From Ferrovibrio terrae_A (GTDB taxonomy: Bacteria; Pseudomonadota; Alphaproteobacteria; Ferrovibrionales; Ferrovibrionaceae), in NCBI RefSeq assembly GCF_943372915.1, contig NZ_CALSAN010000005.1:62001-126000 (forward strand): a DNA stretch of 64,000 nucleotides, given 5' to 3'. The first letter of the stretch is position 1, and each line of letters starts with the position of its first letter. Below, one piece after another: positions 1 to 9,144 of this stretch. The position numbers and the translations under genes were made by a program. A model generated the notes under the pieces. The model ran no database searches. It was not told the origin of the DNA and worked only from the letters and a program-made list of their open reading frames with translations.

Positions 1-310
1 TGGCCGTAAGGCTTTCGGCAAAGCTCGCTGCGATCATGCCGAAACCGACACAGGCGAGGCCGAAGCCGACCACCGGGCGCGGCCCGATGCGGTCGGCCAG
101 CCGGCCGCTGACGGCGCCGAGGGCGAAGTAAAGAAAGCCGGCGGCGGAAAACACCAGCGACACCGTGGCGCGGGAAGCCCCAAACTCGCGGCTTAAAGGT
201 TCGAAGAAGGCTGGAAAGCTGTAGGCCGCACCGAAGCCGGTGAACATGACCAGGAAAGCGGCGGCGACCACCACCCAGCCATAGAAGATACCAGAAACGC
301 CACCCGGCAT
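1..310 (-). CDS. MFS transporter, N-terminal part (runs off window)
   Basis: Only about the first 103 residues are visible. They begin MPGGVSGIFYGWVVVAAAF and include two hydrophobic segments, then the major facilitator loop motif GRLADRIGPRPVV, which lies between helices 2 and 3. The protein is an inner-membrane secondary transporter of unknown substrate. Its ATG shares one base with the TGA of the upstream uracil-DNA glycosylase gene (TGATG), so the two are probably translationally coupled. The C-terminal helices lie outside the window, so the subfamily cannot be assigned. Confidence 0.85.
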   Translation of the reverse strand, partial: MPGGVSGIFYGWVVVAAAFLVMFTGFGAAYSFPAFFEPLSREFGASRATVSLVFSAAGFLYFALGAVSGRLADRIGPRPVVGFGLACVGFGMIAASFAESLTA

Positions 311-1194
311 CAGATGCCCAGTTCGCCCAGCTTGGCGGCAAGCTCCAGCATGTCGCGCCAGGCCTCGCGCTTTACGCCCGGCTGACGCAGCAGATAGGCC
401 GGATGCAGCATCGGCATGGCGGGTACTGCAATGTCGCCGCGCTTGTACTCATGCCAGCGACCGCGCACCCGCGTAATGCCCTGCGTCGTTCCTAGCAATG
501 TGCCAGTGGAGAATTTTCCGGTGCAGACGATCACCTTGGGCTGCACCAGTTCGATCAGCCGTTCGATGAATGGGCGACAGGCCACGATCTCTTCGGACGA
601 CGGATCGCGATTGCCCGGCGGACGCCAGAATAGCAGGTTGGAAATATAGGTGTTGCTCTCGTCGCGCCCGATCGCCTTGAGCATCTTGTCGAGCAACTGG
701 CCGCTCTCGCCGACAAACGGCAGCCCTTGCGCATCCTCGTCGCGCCCCGGCGCCTCGCCGACGATCATCAGCGGCGCGTTCGGGGTGCCGCGCGCGATCA
801 CCGTATTGGTGGCGGTGGCCTTCAGCGCGCAGCCGTCGAAGGCTTTGATGGCAGCTTCCAGTTCGGCAATCGTGTTGCAGGCCCGCGCTGCCGTGGTCGC
901 AGCGGTTTCCGCCGCCTGTGCCGACAGGATGGCCGGGCCGACCGGCTGGGCCTGGCGGGAGGCCAACGCGGCGGGTGCCGTTGCGGCAGGGGCCGCTGCC
1001 TGTGCCGGCTGCGCTTTTGCCAAGGGAGTTGCCTTGGGCGCGACGGTGCGATCGACCGGCTGGTCGCCAATAGCCTCGTCCACCCCGGCCTCTGCGTAAA
1101 ACAGCACGACCTCAAGCAGAGAAGGAGGAAAATCAGGGGTTTCCGTGGCGTTCATCGATGCTGTAAGGGGTGGCGCCGTTGGCTTGCCCCCCAT
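310..1194 (-). CDS. Uracil-DNA glycosylase, family 4-like
   Basis: Removes uracil from DNA as the first step of base excision repair. About the last 190 residues form the catalytic domain: the water-activating motif GEAPGRDEDAQGLPFVG, then NLLFWRPPGNRDPS, and the C-terminal motif MLHPAYLLRQP with the active-site histidine. Cysteines in GCALK, ACRPF and VIVCTG are candidate iron-sulfur ligands as in family 4 enzymes. The first 100 residues are a low-complexity Ala/Pro/Gln-rich extension common in alphaproteobacterial members. The 294-residue start is uncertain: an internal ATG at 1155 (MNATETPDF) is also plausible, and neither has a clear ribosome binding site. Confidence 0.9.
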   Translation of the reverse strand: MGGKPTAPPLTASMNATETPDFPPSLLEVVLFYAEAGVDEAIGDQPVDRTVAPKATPLAKAQPAQAAAPAATAPAALASRQAQPVGPAILSAQAAETAATTAARACNTIAELEAAIKAFDGCALKATATNTVIARGTPNAPLMIVGEAPGRDEDAQGLPFVGESGQLLDKMLKAIGRDESNTYISNLLFWRPPGNRDPSSEEIVACRPFIERLIELVQPKVIVCTGKFSTGTLLGTTQGITRVRGRWHEYKRGDIAVPAMPMLHPAYLLRQPGVKREAWRDMLELAAKLGELGI

Positions 1195-1279
1195 AGTCTG
1201 GTAAGCAGGTATGGAGCGTCAAGCTGACCGGCCCTGACGTTCCCAAATAAAAAAACGTTAGCAATATCCGAGGTGCCCC

Positions 1280-2944
1280 GTGTCGGAACGCGAAGCAATG
1301 GAATACGACGTGGTGATCGTCGGCGCAGGCCCGTCCGGCCTGTCGGCCGCGATCCGCCTGAAGCAGCTGGCTGCGGCGCAAAACCACGAGATTTCAGTGT
1401 GCGTGATTGAAAAAGGCTCCGAAGTCGGCGCCCATATCCTGTCTGGCGCCGTGATCGACCCGATCGCGCTGAACGAGCTGATTCCGGACTGGAAGGCCAA
1501 GGGCGCGCCGCTGAACACCCCGGTCACCGATGACCGATTCTGGATCCTGACCGAGGCGAATCACATCCCGGTCCCCAATATCGCCATGCCGCCGCTGATG
1601 AACAATCACGGCAACTACATCGTTTCGCTGGGCAATGTCTGCCGCTGGCTTGCCAGCCAGGCGGAAGAGATGGGTGTCGAGATCTTCCCCGGCTTTGCCG
1701 CGGCGGAAGTGCTTTATGGCGACAAGGGCGAAGTAGTCGGCGTCGCCACCGGCGACATGGGCATCGGCCGCGATGGCGAGAAGAAGTCGAGCTATACGCC
1801 GGGCGTGGAGCTGCGCGGCAAATACACCCTGATCGGCGAAGGCGTGCGTGGTTCGCTGGCCAAGAGCCTGATGCAGAAGTTCAACCTGCGCGACGGCGTC
1901 GACCCGCAGAAGTTCGGCATCGGCATCAAGGAGCTGTGGCAGATTGATCCGGCCAAGCATAAGCCGGGCCTGGTGATGCATACCCAGGGCTGGCCGCTGG
2001 ACAACAGCACCGGCGGCGGCAGCTTCATGTACCATCTGGAAGACAACCAGGTGGCGGTGGGCTTCGTCATCCACCTGAGCTACGAAAATCCCTATCTCTC
2101 GCCCTTCGATGAATTCCAGCGTTTCAAGACTCACCCCGACATCCGCGAGTTCTTCGAAGGCGGCAAGCGCATCTCCTACGGCGCCCGTGCCATCAACGAG
2201 GGCGGCCTGCAGTCGATCCCGAAGCTCACATTCCCGGGCGGCGCGCTGATCGGCTGCTCGGCTGGCTTCGTCAACCTGCCGCGCATCAAGGGCAGCCACA
2301 ATGCCATGAAGTCCGGCATGCTGGCCGCCGAGGCCGCCTTCGAGGCGCTGAAGAATGGCGCCGCCGGCGGCGACGAGCTGGCTGCCTATCCCGAAGCCTT
2401 CAAGGCGTCCTGGTCGTTCACCGACCTGTGGAAGGTGCGCAACGTCAAGCCGGCGATGAAATACGGCATGTGGATCGGCACCCTGCTGGGCGGCATCCAT
2501 ATGTGGCTGAACGACCTGCATCTGGGCTTCCTGGTGCCGTGGACAACACGCCATACCAAGGCCGATCACGAGAGTTTGAAGCCGGCCAAGGACTGCCAGC
2601 CGATTGCATACCCCAAGCCCGATGGCAAGATCAGCTTCGACAAGCTGTCCTCGGTGTTCCTGTCGAACACCAATCATGAAGAGGATCAGCCGATTCATCT
2701 GCAGCTGAAGGATCCCTCGATCCCCATTGCCAGAAACCTGCCGCTCTATGACGAACCGGCGCAGCGCTACTGCCCGGCCGGTGTTTACGAAGTGCTGCGC
2801 GATGATGCGGGCAACAACCCGCGCTTCCAGATCAATGCCCAGAATTGCGTCCATTGCAAAACCTGCGACATCAAGGATCCGGCGCAGAATATCAACTGGA
2901 CCGTCCCTGAGGGGGGCGGCGGTCCGAATTATCCCAACATGTGA
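1280..2944 (+). CDS. Electron transfer flavoprotein-ubiquinone oxidoreductase (ETF-QO)
   Basis: Takes electrons from reduced ETF, which collects them from acyl-CoA and amino-acid dehydrogenases, and passes them to ubiquinone at the inner membrane. The 554 residues match the family length. An FAD-binding VVIVGAGPSG sits near residues 11-20. The C-terminal ferredoxin-like domain carries the 4Fe-4S ligands, CPAGVYE near residue 498 and CVHCKTC near 523. The GTG start at 1280 is preceded by a GAGG-like site about nine bases upstream; ATG at 1298 is the alternative. The stop almost abuts the downstream TPR lipoprotein gene. It fits with the FadJ-like beta-oxidation gene at the far end of the window. 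Confidence 0.95.
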   Translation: MSEREAMEYDVVIVGAGPSGLSAAIRLKQLAAAQNHEISVCVIEKGSEVGAHILSGAVIDPIALNELIPDWKAKGAPLNTPVTDDRFWILTEANHIPVPNIAMPPLMNNHGNYIVSLGNVCRWLASQAEEMGVEIFPGFAAAEVLYGDKGEVVGVATGDMGIGRDGEKKSSYTPGVELRGKYTLIGEGVRGSLAKSLMQKFNLRDGVDPQKFGIGIKELWQIDPAKHKPGLVMHTQGWPLDNSTGGGSFMYHLEDNQVAVGFVIHLSYENPYLSPFDEFQRFKTHPDIREFFEGGKRISYGARAINEGGLQSIPKLTFPGGALIGCSAGFVNLPRIKGSHNAMKSGMLAAEAAFEALKNGAAGGDELAAYPEAFKASWSFTDLWKVRNVKPAMKYGMWIGTLLGGIHMWLNDLHLGFLVPWTTRHTKADHESLKPAKDCQPIAYPKPDGKISFDKLSSVFLSNTNHEEDQPIHLQLKDPSIPIARNLPLYDEPAQRYCPAGVYEVLRDDAGNNPRFQINAQNCVHCKTCDIKDPAQNINWTVPEGGGGPNYPNM

Positions 2945-2949
2945 GCCAG

Positions 2950-4701
2950 ATGACAGATAAAGCCTCCCGCGATCGTTCCATCTCCCGGCCCTTCCGTACC
3001 CTGCTGCTTGCTGCCGCCGCGCTGTTGCCGCTGGCGGCCTGCGGCGGCCAGAACAGCATGATGTCCGGGGCCTCGTCGTCGCGGGGCGCCTATCGCCTCG
3101 ACAGCCCATACGGCAACTTCCTCGCCGCGCGCCATGCGCGCGAGATGAATGACAACACCAACGCGGCAAACTACTACCTGCGCGCTCTGCGGGAAGACCC
3201 GAACAGCGCGTTGCTGGCCCAGGGCGCCTTCATCGCCCTGATCGCCGACGGCCGCGTGGGCGAAGCCGTGACGCTGACTCCCGCCCTGCGTCAGGTCAAT
3301 CCGTCGGAATACCTGCCGCGCATGACGCAGGCCTCGGCCCTGATGCTGGCACGCGATTACGATGCCGTGCTGCGCCTGGTGGCCGAGGGGCCGACCGGCG
3401 GGATTCACGCCGCCTTCAACCCGCTACTCGCCGCCTTTGCCCATGCCGGCAACGGCAATGCGGATCAGGCGATGGCCAATCTGCAGCGGCTGGAGCGCCA
3501 CCCGCTGCTCAGCGGCGTCTATGCCCATCTCAAGCCGATCCTGCTCGATGTCCTGAACCAGCCGGAGCCGACCGAGGCCGCCTATCGCGAGGCGATCGAG
3601 GGCCGCGAACGTGCTGGCACCCGCCAGATCGATGGCATGGCCCGTTTCCTGGAGCGCCAGAACCGTTCGGCTGAAGCACGCCGCCTGCTGGAAGAGCAGA
3701 TGGTGTTCAATCCGGATAATCCGGTGCTGCTGCACGCCCTGCGCCGGCTCGACACCAAGCGCAGCCAGCCCACCGAACCGCTGGTTGGCAATGCGGTCGA
3801 AGGTCTGGCGGAAGCGATGTTCGCCTCCGCCTCGGCGCTCGGCCGCAGCGATGGCGGCGATCTGGCCGAACTGCACCTGCAGCTGGCACTGTTCCTGCGT
3901 CCCGATCTGGACGATGCCCGCATGCTGCTGGGCGATATCTACGAAAGCCGCAACCGCTTCGACCAGGCGCTGGCGATGTATGCCAAGGTCTCGCCAAACT
4001 CCGCCTATGGCGAAAGCGCGCAGCTGCGCCAGGCCTGGAGCATCAACGAACTGGGCCGCACCGATGAAGCGGTGCGCGTGCTGCGCCGGATGGCCAGCGC
4101 CAACACCAGCAGCCCGCGCGCCCTGCTGACTCTCGCCGACATGTATCGGCAGATGGAAAAATGGCCGGAGGCGACGCGCGAATACACCGCGGCGCTGGAA
4201 CGAATTCCGCGCCTGGAAGCGCGCCACTGGACCATCCTGTTCGGTCGCGGCGTGGCCTATGAACGCTCCAGGCAGTTTGACAAGGGCGAAGCCGACATGC
4301 TGAAGGCGCTGGAGCTGCAGCCCGATCAGCCGCTGGTGCTGAACTATCTGGGCTATTCCTGGGTCGACATGCATCGCAATATCGAGCGTGCCACCCGCAT
4401 GATCGAACGGGCCGTGCAGTTGCGCCCCAATGATGGCGCCATCGTCGACAGCCTGGGCTGGGCGCTCTACCGCCTCGGCCGCTATGCCGAAGCGGTGGTG
4501 CAGCTGGAGCGCGCCGTCGAACTGAAGGGCGGCGATCCGGTGATCACCGATCACCTGGGCGATGCCTACTGGCGCGTCGGTCGCCAGGAAGAGGCCAAGT
4601 TCCAGTGGCGCCGCGCGCTCGGCCTGAAGCCCGAACAGGACCTTGCCCTGCAGGTGCAGCGCAAGCTCGACCAGGGCCTCGATCCGGTCGCCGCCAAGTA
4701 A
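2950..4701 (+). CDS. TPR-repeat lipoprotein
   Basis: About 583 residues. The N-terminal hydrophobic stretch ends in the lipobox LAAC followed by GG, so this is a predicted lipid-anchored envelope protein. The rest is a long array of tetratricopeptide repeats, clearest toward the C-terminus (YLGYSWVDMHRNIERATRMI and DSLGWALYRLGRYAEAV), which usually scaffold protein-protein contacts. The start is ATG 2950; a GTG at 2941 overlapping the ETF-QO stop is in frame and possible. ispE begins three bases after its stop, so the two are co-transcribed. This TPR-ispE pairing has no obvious metabolic logic, and the partner proteins are unknown. Confidence 0.85.
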   Translation: MTDKASRDRSISRPFRTLLLAAAALLPLAACGGQNSMMSGASSSRGAYRLDSPYGNFLAARHAREMNDNTNAANYYLRALREDPNSALLAQGAFIALIADGRVGEAVTLTPALRQVNPSEYLPRMTQASALMLARDYDAVLRLVAEGPTGGIHAAFNPLLAAFAHAGNGNADQAMANLQRLERHPLLSGVYAHLKPILLDVLNQPEPTEAAYREAIEGRERAGTRQIDGMARFLERQNRSAEARRLLEEQMVFNPDNPVLLHALRRLDTKRSQPTEPLVGNAVEGLAEAMFASASALGRSDGGDLAELHLQLALFLRPDLDDARMLLGDIYESRNRFDQALAMYAKVSPNSAYGESAQLRQAWSINELGRTDEAVRVLRRMASANTSSPRALLTLADMYRQMEKWPEATREYTAALERIPRLEARHWTILFGRGVAYERSRQFDKGEADMLKALELQPDQPLVLNYLGYSWVDMHRNIERATRMIERAVQLRPNDGAIVDSLGWALYRLGRYAEAVVQLERAVELKGGDPVITDHLGDAYWRVGRQEEAKFQWRRALGLKPEQDLALQVQRKLDQGLDPVAAK

Positions 4702-4704
4702 CGC

Positions 4705-5586
4705 ATGACGATGCCGGGCCTGAGCCGGCTCGCACCGGCCAAGATCAATCTGTTCCTGCATGTCACCGGCAGGCGGGCGCCCCATGCGGCGCAGGCCGGC
4801 TATCATGAACTGGAAAGCCTGGTCGTCTTCGCCCAGGATCCGGCGGCCTGCGACCGCATTGCCGTGGCGCCGGCGGATCGCCTGGACCTCTTGGTTGAAG
4901 GGCCGCAGGTTGCTGCGCTGAGCGGCGAGAATCTGGTGCTGCGTGCCGCCCGCCTGCTGCAGGCGATGAATCAGACAGCGAAGGGCGCTGCGATCACGCT
5001 GAGCAAGACCCTGCCGGTGGCCTCCGGCATCGGCGGTGGTTCGGCCGATGCCGCCGCCACACTGCATGCGCTCCGCGCGCTGTGGCAGATCGAAATCGAT
5101 GACACCGCCCTGGCGCAGGCCGCTGTGCAGCTCGGTGCCGATGTGCCGGTCTGCCTGCTCGGCCGCGCCGCCATGATGCGCGGGATCGGCGAACAGCTCG
5201 CGGCCGTGCCGCCGCTGCCGCCCTTCTGGCTGGTGCTGGTCAATCCCGGTGTCAGCCTGGCCACCCAGGATGTGTTCTCGGCACTGGCCGGCCAGTTCGG
5301 ACCGGCAGAGCCCTTCGAGCGCCGGCCTGACAGTGCTGCCGATCTCGCCATCCTGCTGCGGGCGCGCCGCAACGATCTGGAAGCACCGGCCCGCTTCCTG
5401 GCGCCGGAAATCGATCCGGTGCTGGCGGCCCTGAAGGCCCAGGCCGGCTGCCTGCTAGCGCGCCTGTCCGGCTCGGGGGCAACCTGCTTTGGCCTGTTCG
5501 CAGACAAACGCGAGGCCGACTTCGCCGCCCGTAACCTGGGGCGCGCCTATCCGAAATGGTGGGTGGCCGCCACGGCGGCTGGCTGA
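4705..5586 (+). CDS. ispE: 4-diphosphocytidyl-2-C-methyl-D-erythritol kinase
   Basis: Cytosolic GHMP kinase that phosphorylates CDP-methylerythritol in the non-mevalonate (MEP) isoprenoid pathway. It shows the N-terminal APAKINLFLHVTGRR signature, the GHMP phosphate-binding glycine-rich motif PVASGIGGGSADAAATL near residues 103-119, and the C-terminal LSGSGATCFGLF motif. The 293 residues are normal for the family. The ATG lies three bases after the TPR lipoprotein stop, so it probably depends on that transcript. The segment RRAPHAAQAGYHEL is slightly longer than the usual RRADGYHEL loop, as in many alphaproteobacterial IspE proteins. Confidence 0.96.
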   Translation: MTMPGLSRLAPAKINLFLHVTGRRAPHAAQAGYHELESLVVFAQDPAACDRIAVAPADRLDLLVEGPQVAALSGENLVLRAARLLQAMNQTAKGAAITLSKTLPVASGIGGGSADAAATLHALRALWQIEIDDTALAQAAVQLGADVPVCLLGRAAMMRGIGEQLAAVPPLPPFWLVLVNPGVSLATQDVFSALAGQFGPAEPFERRPDSAADLAILLRARRNDLEAPARFLAPEIDPVLAALKAQAGCLLARLSGSGATCFGLFADKREADFAARNLGRAYPKWWVAATAAG

Positions 5587-5671
5587 TCGGGGCCGGCCGA
5601 TCGGCGGCGGCTGACATCAAACGTTACAAATCCGGCCGCAGGCCTTGGCCGTGCCGCCCGTAAGATGTGGC

Positions 5672-6052
5672 ATGACCCAGATTCGCTCCCTGCGCTTATC
5701 CCTTCTCGTCCTACTGGCCTTTGCCCTGCCCGTCATCCCCGCGCGGGCCGATGGTGTGGTGATCGTCAACGGCCCGTCCTACGGTCCGCCCTATGGGCCC
5801 CATGGCCCGCATTTCGGCCCCCGCCATCGGCCGCCGCCACCGCCGGTCGTGGTGGTGGAACCGGCACCGCCGCCGGTGGTCGTGGTGCAACCGGCGCCGG
5901 TTGTCGTCACCCCGGCGCCAGCAGCCGCGGCCCAGCCCTATTGCCGCGAATTCCAGACCCAGACCGTGGTCGCCGGCCAGGTGCAGCCCAGCTACGGCAC
6001 CGCCTGCCAGCAGCCCGATGGCAGCTGGAAAATCGTCAGCCAGAAGCCCTGA
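5672..6052 (+). CDS. Secreted proline-rich protein with C-terminal YCREF...YGTAC domain
   Basis: 126 residues. A signal peptide ends at ARA before DG, and a Pro/Val-rich low-complexity linker full of PPPVVVV repeats follows. The compact C-terminal motif is YCREFQTQTVV, then QPSYGTACQQPDGSW, with two cysteines that could pair. Such tails occur in small alphaproteobacterial surface or periplasmic proteins of unknown function. ATG 5672 is chosen because the signal peptide begins there; an in-frame TTG at 5645 would add nine unlikely residues. A paralogue with the same tail lies at 9962-10429 on the other strand. Confidence 0.8.
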   Translation: MTQIRSLRLSLLVLLAFALPVIPARADGVVIVNGPSYGPPYGPHGPHFGPRHRPPPPPVVVVEPAPPPVVVVQPAPVVVTPAPAAAAQPYCREFQTQTVVAGQVQPSYGTACQQPDGSWKIVSQKP

Positions 6053-6149
6053 AATCCGCCCCGGCCGATCCGGCGTAAAGGCTGGAAATTTCCGGCCACG
6101 CCGCCTATTGTCCGCCCGCGCCGCGCCCTGCGTTTCAAAGGGTGCCTGC

Positions 6150-6224
6150 TGGGGCGTAGCCAAGCGGTAAGGCAGCGGTTTTTGGTACCGCCATTCGGAG
6201 GTTCGATCCCTCCCGCCCCAGCCA
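6150..6224 (+). tRNA. tRNA-Gln (anticodon UUG)
   Basis: A full cloverleaf folds. The acceptor arm TGGGGCG pairs with CGCCCCA, the D arm lies at 6159-6173, and the anticodon stem GCGGT/ACCGC encloses loop TTTTGGT with anticodon TTG at 6182-6184. The T arm is GGAGG-TTCGATC-CCTCC. The discriminator base is G and the CCA end is encoded (6222-6224). It reads CAA codons and, by wobble, CAG. Confidence 0.96.
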
Positions 6225-6249
6225 TTTCTTCAAAAGCGCCGCGCGCCAC

Positions 6250-7038
6250 TCACTGCCGGCGGGACGGCCACAGTTTCCGCCAGTCGACGCCGGCCGGCAG
6301 TCGCAGCAGCAGAAACATCGCGAAACCCAGCATCGGCCAGAAGAACCACAGCCGGCTGGGGCTGGTCGCCAGATTGATGATCATCAGGAAAACCGTGAGC
6401 ACGCCAAGGCGCCAGGCGTGGCGTCGCCATTTCGCCAGCGCGACCTCCGTATCGGCTGCTGGCGCGTGCAGGGTGGTGCGGGCCACCGCAATGCCCGGAC
6501 TGTCCGGGCCAAGCAGCACACGATAGGCCGCAACCGGCTCGGCGATATTCTTGATCTCGCGGTCGCCAAGAAAATCGAACCCGATATCCAGCTTCTTGCG
6601 CACCTGCTCGAAAACCGTGCCCGAGATGCAGATACCGCCCGGCTCGGCGAGTGATTCCAGTCGTGCCGCAACATTCACGCCTTCACCGTAGATGTCATCG
6701 CCATCGAGCATGACATCGCCGAGATTGATGCCGATGCGGAACCACATTGGCGGCAGGGTCGGTTCCTCGGCATTGCGCGTGGCCAGACGGCGCTGGGTTT
6801 CCACGGCGCAAAAGACAGCCTCAACCGGCGAGCCGAATTCGGCCACCAATCCGTCGCCCCAGGTGTTGATCAGGCGGCCATGGTGACGACCGATCAGATC
6901 GATCATGACCTCGCGATACTGCTTCAGCCGCGTGACGGTGCCAACCTCATCGCGCTCGACCAGCGCGCTGTAGCCCTGCACATCGGCGCAGAAGATCGTG
7001 ATCAACTTGCGGCGGATTCCTGAATCTTGCTCGGTCAT
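6250..7038 (-). CDS. Class III adenylate/guanylate cyclase with C-terminal 2TM anchor
   Basis: 262 residues with an unusual order: the cyclase homology domain is N-terminal and the membrane anchor C-terminal. The catalytic domain has both metal-binding aspartates (CADVQGY near residue 18 and WGDGLVAEF) and the transition-state segment GEGVNVAARLESL. The tail after residue 200 has two hydrophobic helices separated by SPSRLWF, like the 2TM domain found on other bacterial proteins, and ends in a basic RRQ. It probably makes cAMP at the inner membrane, but substrate choice is not certain from sequence. The start is ATG 7038 (MTEQDSG); a longer reading to 7089 adds no recognisable sequence. Confidence 0.85.
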   Translation of the reverse strand: MTEQDSGIRRKLITIFCADVQGYSALVERDEVGTVTRLKQYREVMIDLIGRHHGRLINTWGDGLVAEFGSPVEAVFCAVETQRRLATRNAEEPTLPPMWFRIGINLGDVMLDGDDIYGEGVNVAARLESLAEPGGICISGTVFEQVRKKLDIGFDFLGDREIKNIAEPVAAYRVLLGPDSPGIAVARTTLHAPAADTEVALAKWRRHAWRLGVLTVFLMIINLATSPSRLWFFWPMLGFAMFLLLRLPAGVDWRKLWPSRRQ

Positions 7039-7145
7039 GGGGCCATCTTGGCAGATTTCCGCGAAGCATATACGCAGCCGCCGAAGCAATAAAGGCTACA
7101 GAGGCTGATCTGTGACCGTTCATACACATCCACCGGCGGCCGGTC

Positions 7146-7718
7146 TTATAGCGGTGTGTAGGTCACGATCTGCGGTTCGCGACCCGGCGGCACATGAATT
7201 TCGTGCTTGGGCAACGTATAGACCGTGGCCCCGATGATGAAACTCGGCACGCCTGCATTGTCGAGCAACGGCATGGCAATGCGTTCGCCCATGCCAGTGC
7301 CGCCCATCAGATGAAAGACCTTGCCGATATTGTGCATGACCACAAGCTCGGTGCAAATGCGGCGATAGCGCTGCAGGACAATGGGGAAAACATCGGGCGG
7401 AAAAACATCCGACATCTTCGTGCCGGCCTTCACCGTCTGCAGCAGCTCGGCAACCTGGCTGCCGGCGAGGCGCAGATGGAAATCCTGAGCCGTGGTGTCG
7501 CATTCATAGAGAAAGACATTGCTGAGCAGCCGAGGAAAATCCATCGGCGAAACCTGCCCGCGCCGGGGGACACGATCGCCCTGCCGTAGATTCAGGTAGT
7601 AGGTCAGGAACTGCAACAGCAACGGATCCTTCACGTGGCTGAAGGCCGTAATGTCGGTGACCGGACTCGGTTGCTGTAATGACAAAATCGTTCCGTTGAC
7701 GCCCGATTGTTCAAGCAT
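7146..7718 (-). CDS. PAS_5-family (PF07310-like) protein
   Basis: 190 residues of the PAS-like family common in Rhodospirillales. Recognisable segments are an N-terminal helix (LQFLTYYLNLRQGDRVPRRG), a PxDFPRLLSNVFLYE core strand, the FHLRLAGSQVAELL segment, and a distal PLLDNAGVPSFIIGATVY strand. No output domain is attached, so it probably acts as a single-domain sensor or adaptor; ligand and partner are unknown. It is one of four such proteins in this window (with 10619, 26723 and 27301) and lies downstream of the 6250 cyclase gene only by position, since each has its own spacing. Confidence 0.75.
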   Translation of the reverse strand: MLEQSGVNGTILSLQQPSPVTDITAFSHVKDPLLLQFLTYYLNLRQGDRVPRRGQVSPMDFPRLLSNVFLYECDTTAQDFHLRLAGSQVAELLQTVKAGTKMSDVFPPDVFPIVLQRYRRICTELVVMHNIGKVFHLMGGTGMGERIAMPLLDNAGVPSFIIGATVYTLPKHEIHVPPGREPQIVTYTPL

Positions 7719-7777
7719 CTAACAGCAGCATTAAAAACCTGCAATTGCAATCGGCAAACTGCCGGGCCAAAACGCAA

Positions 7778-7804
7778 CCGGCGCCGGATGCGATCCGGCG
7801 CCGG
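7778..7804 (-). terminator. Perfect 12-bp inverted repeat, probable terminator of the binding-protein gene
   Basis: CCGGCGCCGGAT and its exact complement flank a 3-base loop (GCG), 20 bases beyond the stop of the 7825-9033 gene on the minus strand. The minus-strand continuation TTGCGTTTTGG is moderately T-rich. This is a strong hairpin in the right place, though the T tract is imperfect. Confidence 0.7.
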
Positions 7805-7824
7805 CGTAACGTACTGAACCGTCC

Positions 7825-9033
7825 TTACTTGGCGAGCGGGCAATTACCTTCCGCCAACGGACGGAAGGCCTTGTCTGCGGGCACCGTCGCCGCCACCTTG
7901 AGGAAGTCCCAGTCGCCTTTCGATTCGGCTGGCTTCTTGGCTTCCAGCACATACATCGGATGCAACTTGCGGCCATCAATGCGGATGCTGCCCTTGCCAA
8001 ACAGCGGGTCATCGGTCGGCATCGCCTTCATCGCCGCCACCACCGCACGGCCATCGGTCGCCTCGCCCACCTTGTCGACCGCTTTCAGGTAATGCATGAC
8101 ACCGGCATAAACGCCGGCATGCATGTCGTTCGGCATCATCTTCTTGGCATGCCGGGCCTGGAAGCGCTTCGACCACTCCCGGGTGCCGTCGTTCAGATCC
8201 CAGTAGAAGGGCGCCACCGACTGCAGCCCCTGCACCGCCTTCAGGCCGAGCGCCGGCACATTGGTGACGCCGAAGATCAGGCCAACGATGCGCTGTTTCT
8301 CCGCCATGCCGAATTCGGACGCCTGCTTCAGGGCATTGGTCAGGTCGCCGCCGGCATTGGCAAAGGCCACCACATCGGCACCCGAGGACTGCGCCTGCAG
8401 CAGGAAGGAACTGAAATCACTCGCCCCCACCGGATGGCGCACCGCACCAAGGATAGTGCCGCCCAGTGCCTTGATCTCGTCGGAAGCCTGCTTTTCCAGG
8501 TCATGGCCGAAGGCATAGTCCGCCGTGAGGAAGAACCACTTCTTGCCGCCCTGGGCAAAGGCCGCGCGGGCCGCCGAGTGACCATAGGACCATGTGTCGT
8601 AGGTCCAGTGGACGAAGTTGGGCGAGCAGCGCTCACCGGTCAGCACGCCACTGCCGGCGCCCGAGCCGATCACGGCCTTGTTCTTGTCGCGTGCGATCTC
8701 GTTGACGGCCAGCGCCACCGCGGAATGCGGGATATCCACGATCACGTCAACCTTGTCGATGTCATACCACTGGCGCGCAATATTGGCGCCGACATCAGGC
8801 TTGTTCTGGTGATCGGCGAAAACCACCTCGACCTTGCGCTTGCTGGTTTTCATGAAGTCTTCAGCCGCCATCTGGGCGGCCAGCACCGAACCCGGCCCCT
8901 GGAAATCGGCGTAGACGCTGGACATGTCGTTGAGCACAGCGACCTTGACCGGTTTCGGATCGGCGGCCAGAGCGGGATTCAAAACGGCACTGCCGGCAAA
9001 AGCAAGCAGGGCGGCACAGGTGACAATGCGCAT
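7825..9033 (-). CDS. ABC transporter substrate-binding protein, branched-chain amino acid/urea type
   Basis: 402-residue periplasmic binding protein of the LivJ/Peripla_BP_6 fold. The N-terminal signal peptide ends ALAADP, followed by KPVKVAVLNDMSSVYADFQGPG, the typical first strand and ligand loop. The start is ATG 9033, with GGAGG eight bases upstream. No LivHMGF permease or ATPase genes adjoin it, so it is an orphan that must work with transporter components elsewhere or serve in sensing. Members with this DMSSVYAD-type loop are often annotated for aromatic or short-chain acids and amides rather than leucine; the ligand here is unknown. A strong hairpin follows the stop. Confidence 0.9.
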   Translation of the reverse strand: MRIVTCAALLAFAGSAVLNPALAADPKPVKVAVLNDMSSVYADFQGPGSVLAAQMAAEDFMKTSKRKVEVVFADHQNKPDVGANIARQWYDIDKVDVIVDIPHSAVALAVNEIARDKNKAVIGSGAGSGVLTGERCSPNFVHWTYDTWSYGHSAARAAFAQGGKKWFFLTADYAFGHDLEKQASDEIKALGGTILGAVRHPVGASDFSSFLLQAQSSGADVVAFANAGGDLTNALKQASEFGMAEKQRIVGLIFGVTNVPALGLKAVQGLQSVAPFYWDLNDGTREWSKRFQARHAKKMMPNDMHAGVYAGVMHYLKAVDKVGEATDGRAVVAAMKAMPTDDPLFGKGSIRIDGRKLHPMYVLEAKKPAESKGDWDFLKVAATVPADKAFRPLAEGNCPLAK

Positions 9034-9144
9034 GGTGGGCTTCCTCCATATTTTGTTATATGGAAGTATTGTTTGCCTTACCAACGATCGTCAATCGCTA
9101 TTTCGCCGCCAGCTGCGAATATTGCGATGCACACCCTGCAAGAC

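Noticed and set aside
1394..3169. 591-codon open frame on the minus strand opposite the ETF-QO gene
   Set aside because: It is antisense to a clear gene and reads as Arg/Ala/His-rich shadow sequence, as GC-rich codon bias leaves the opposite strand open.
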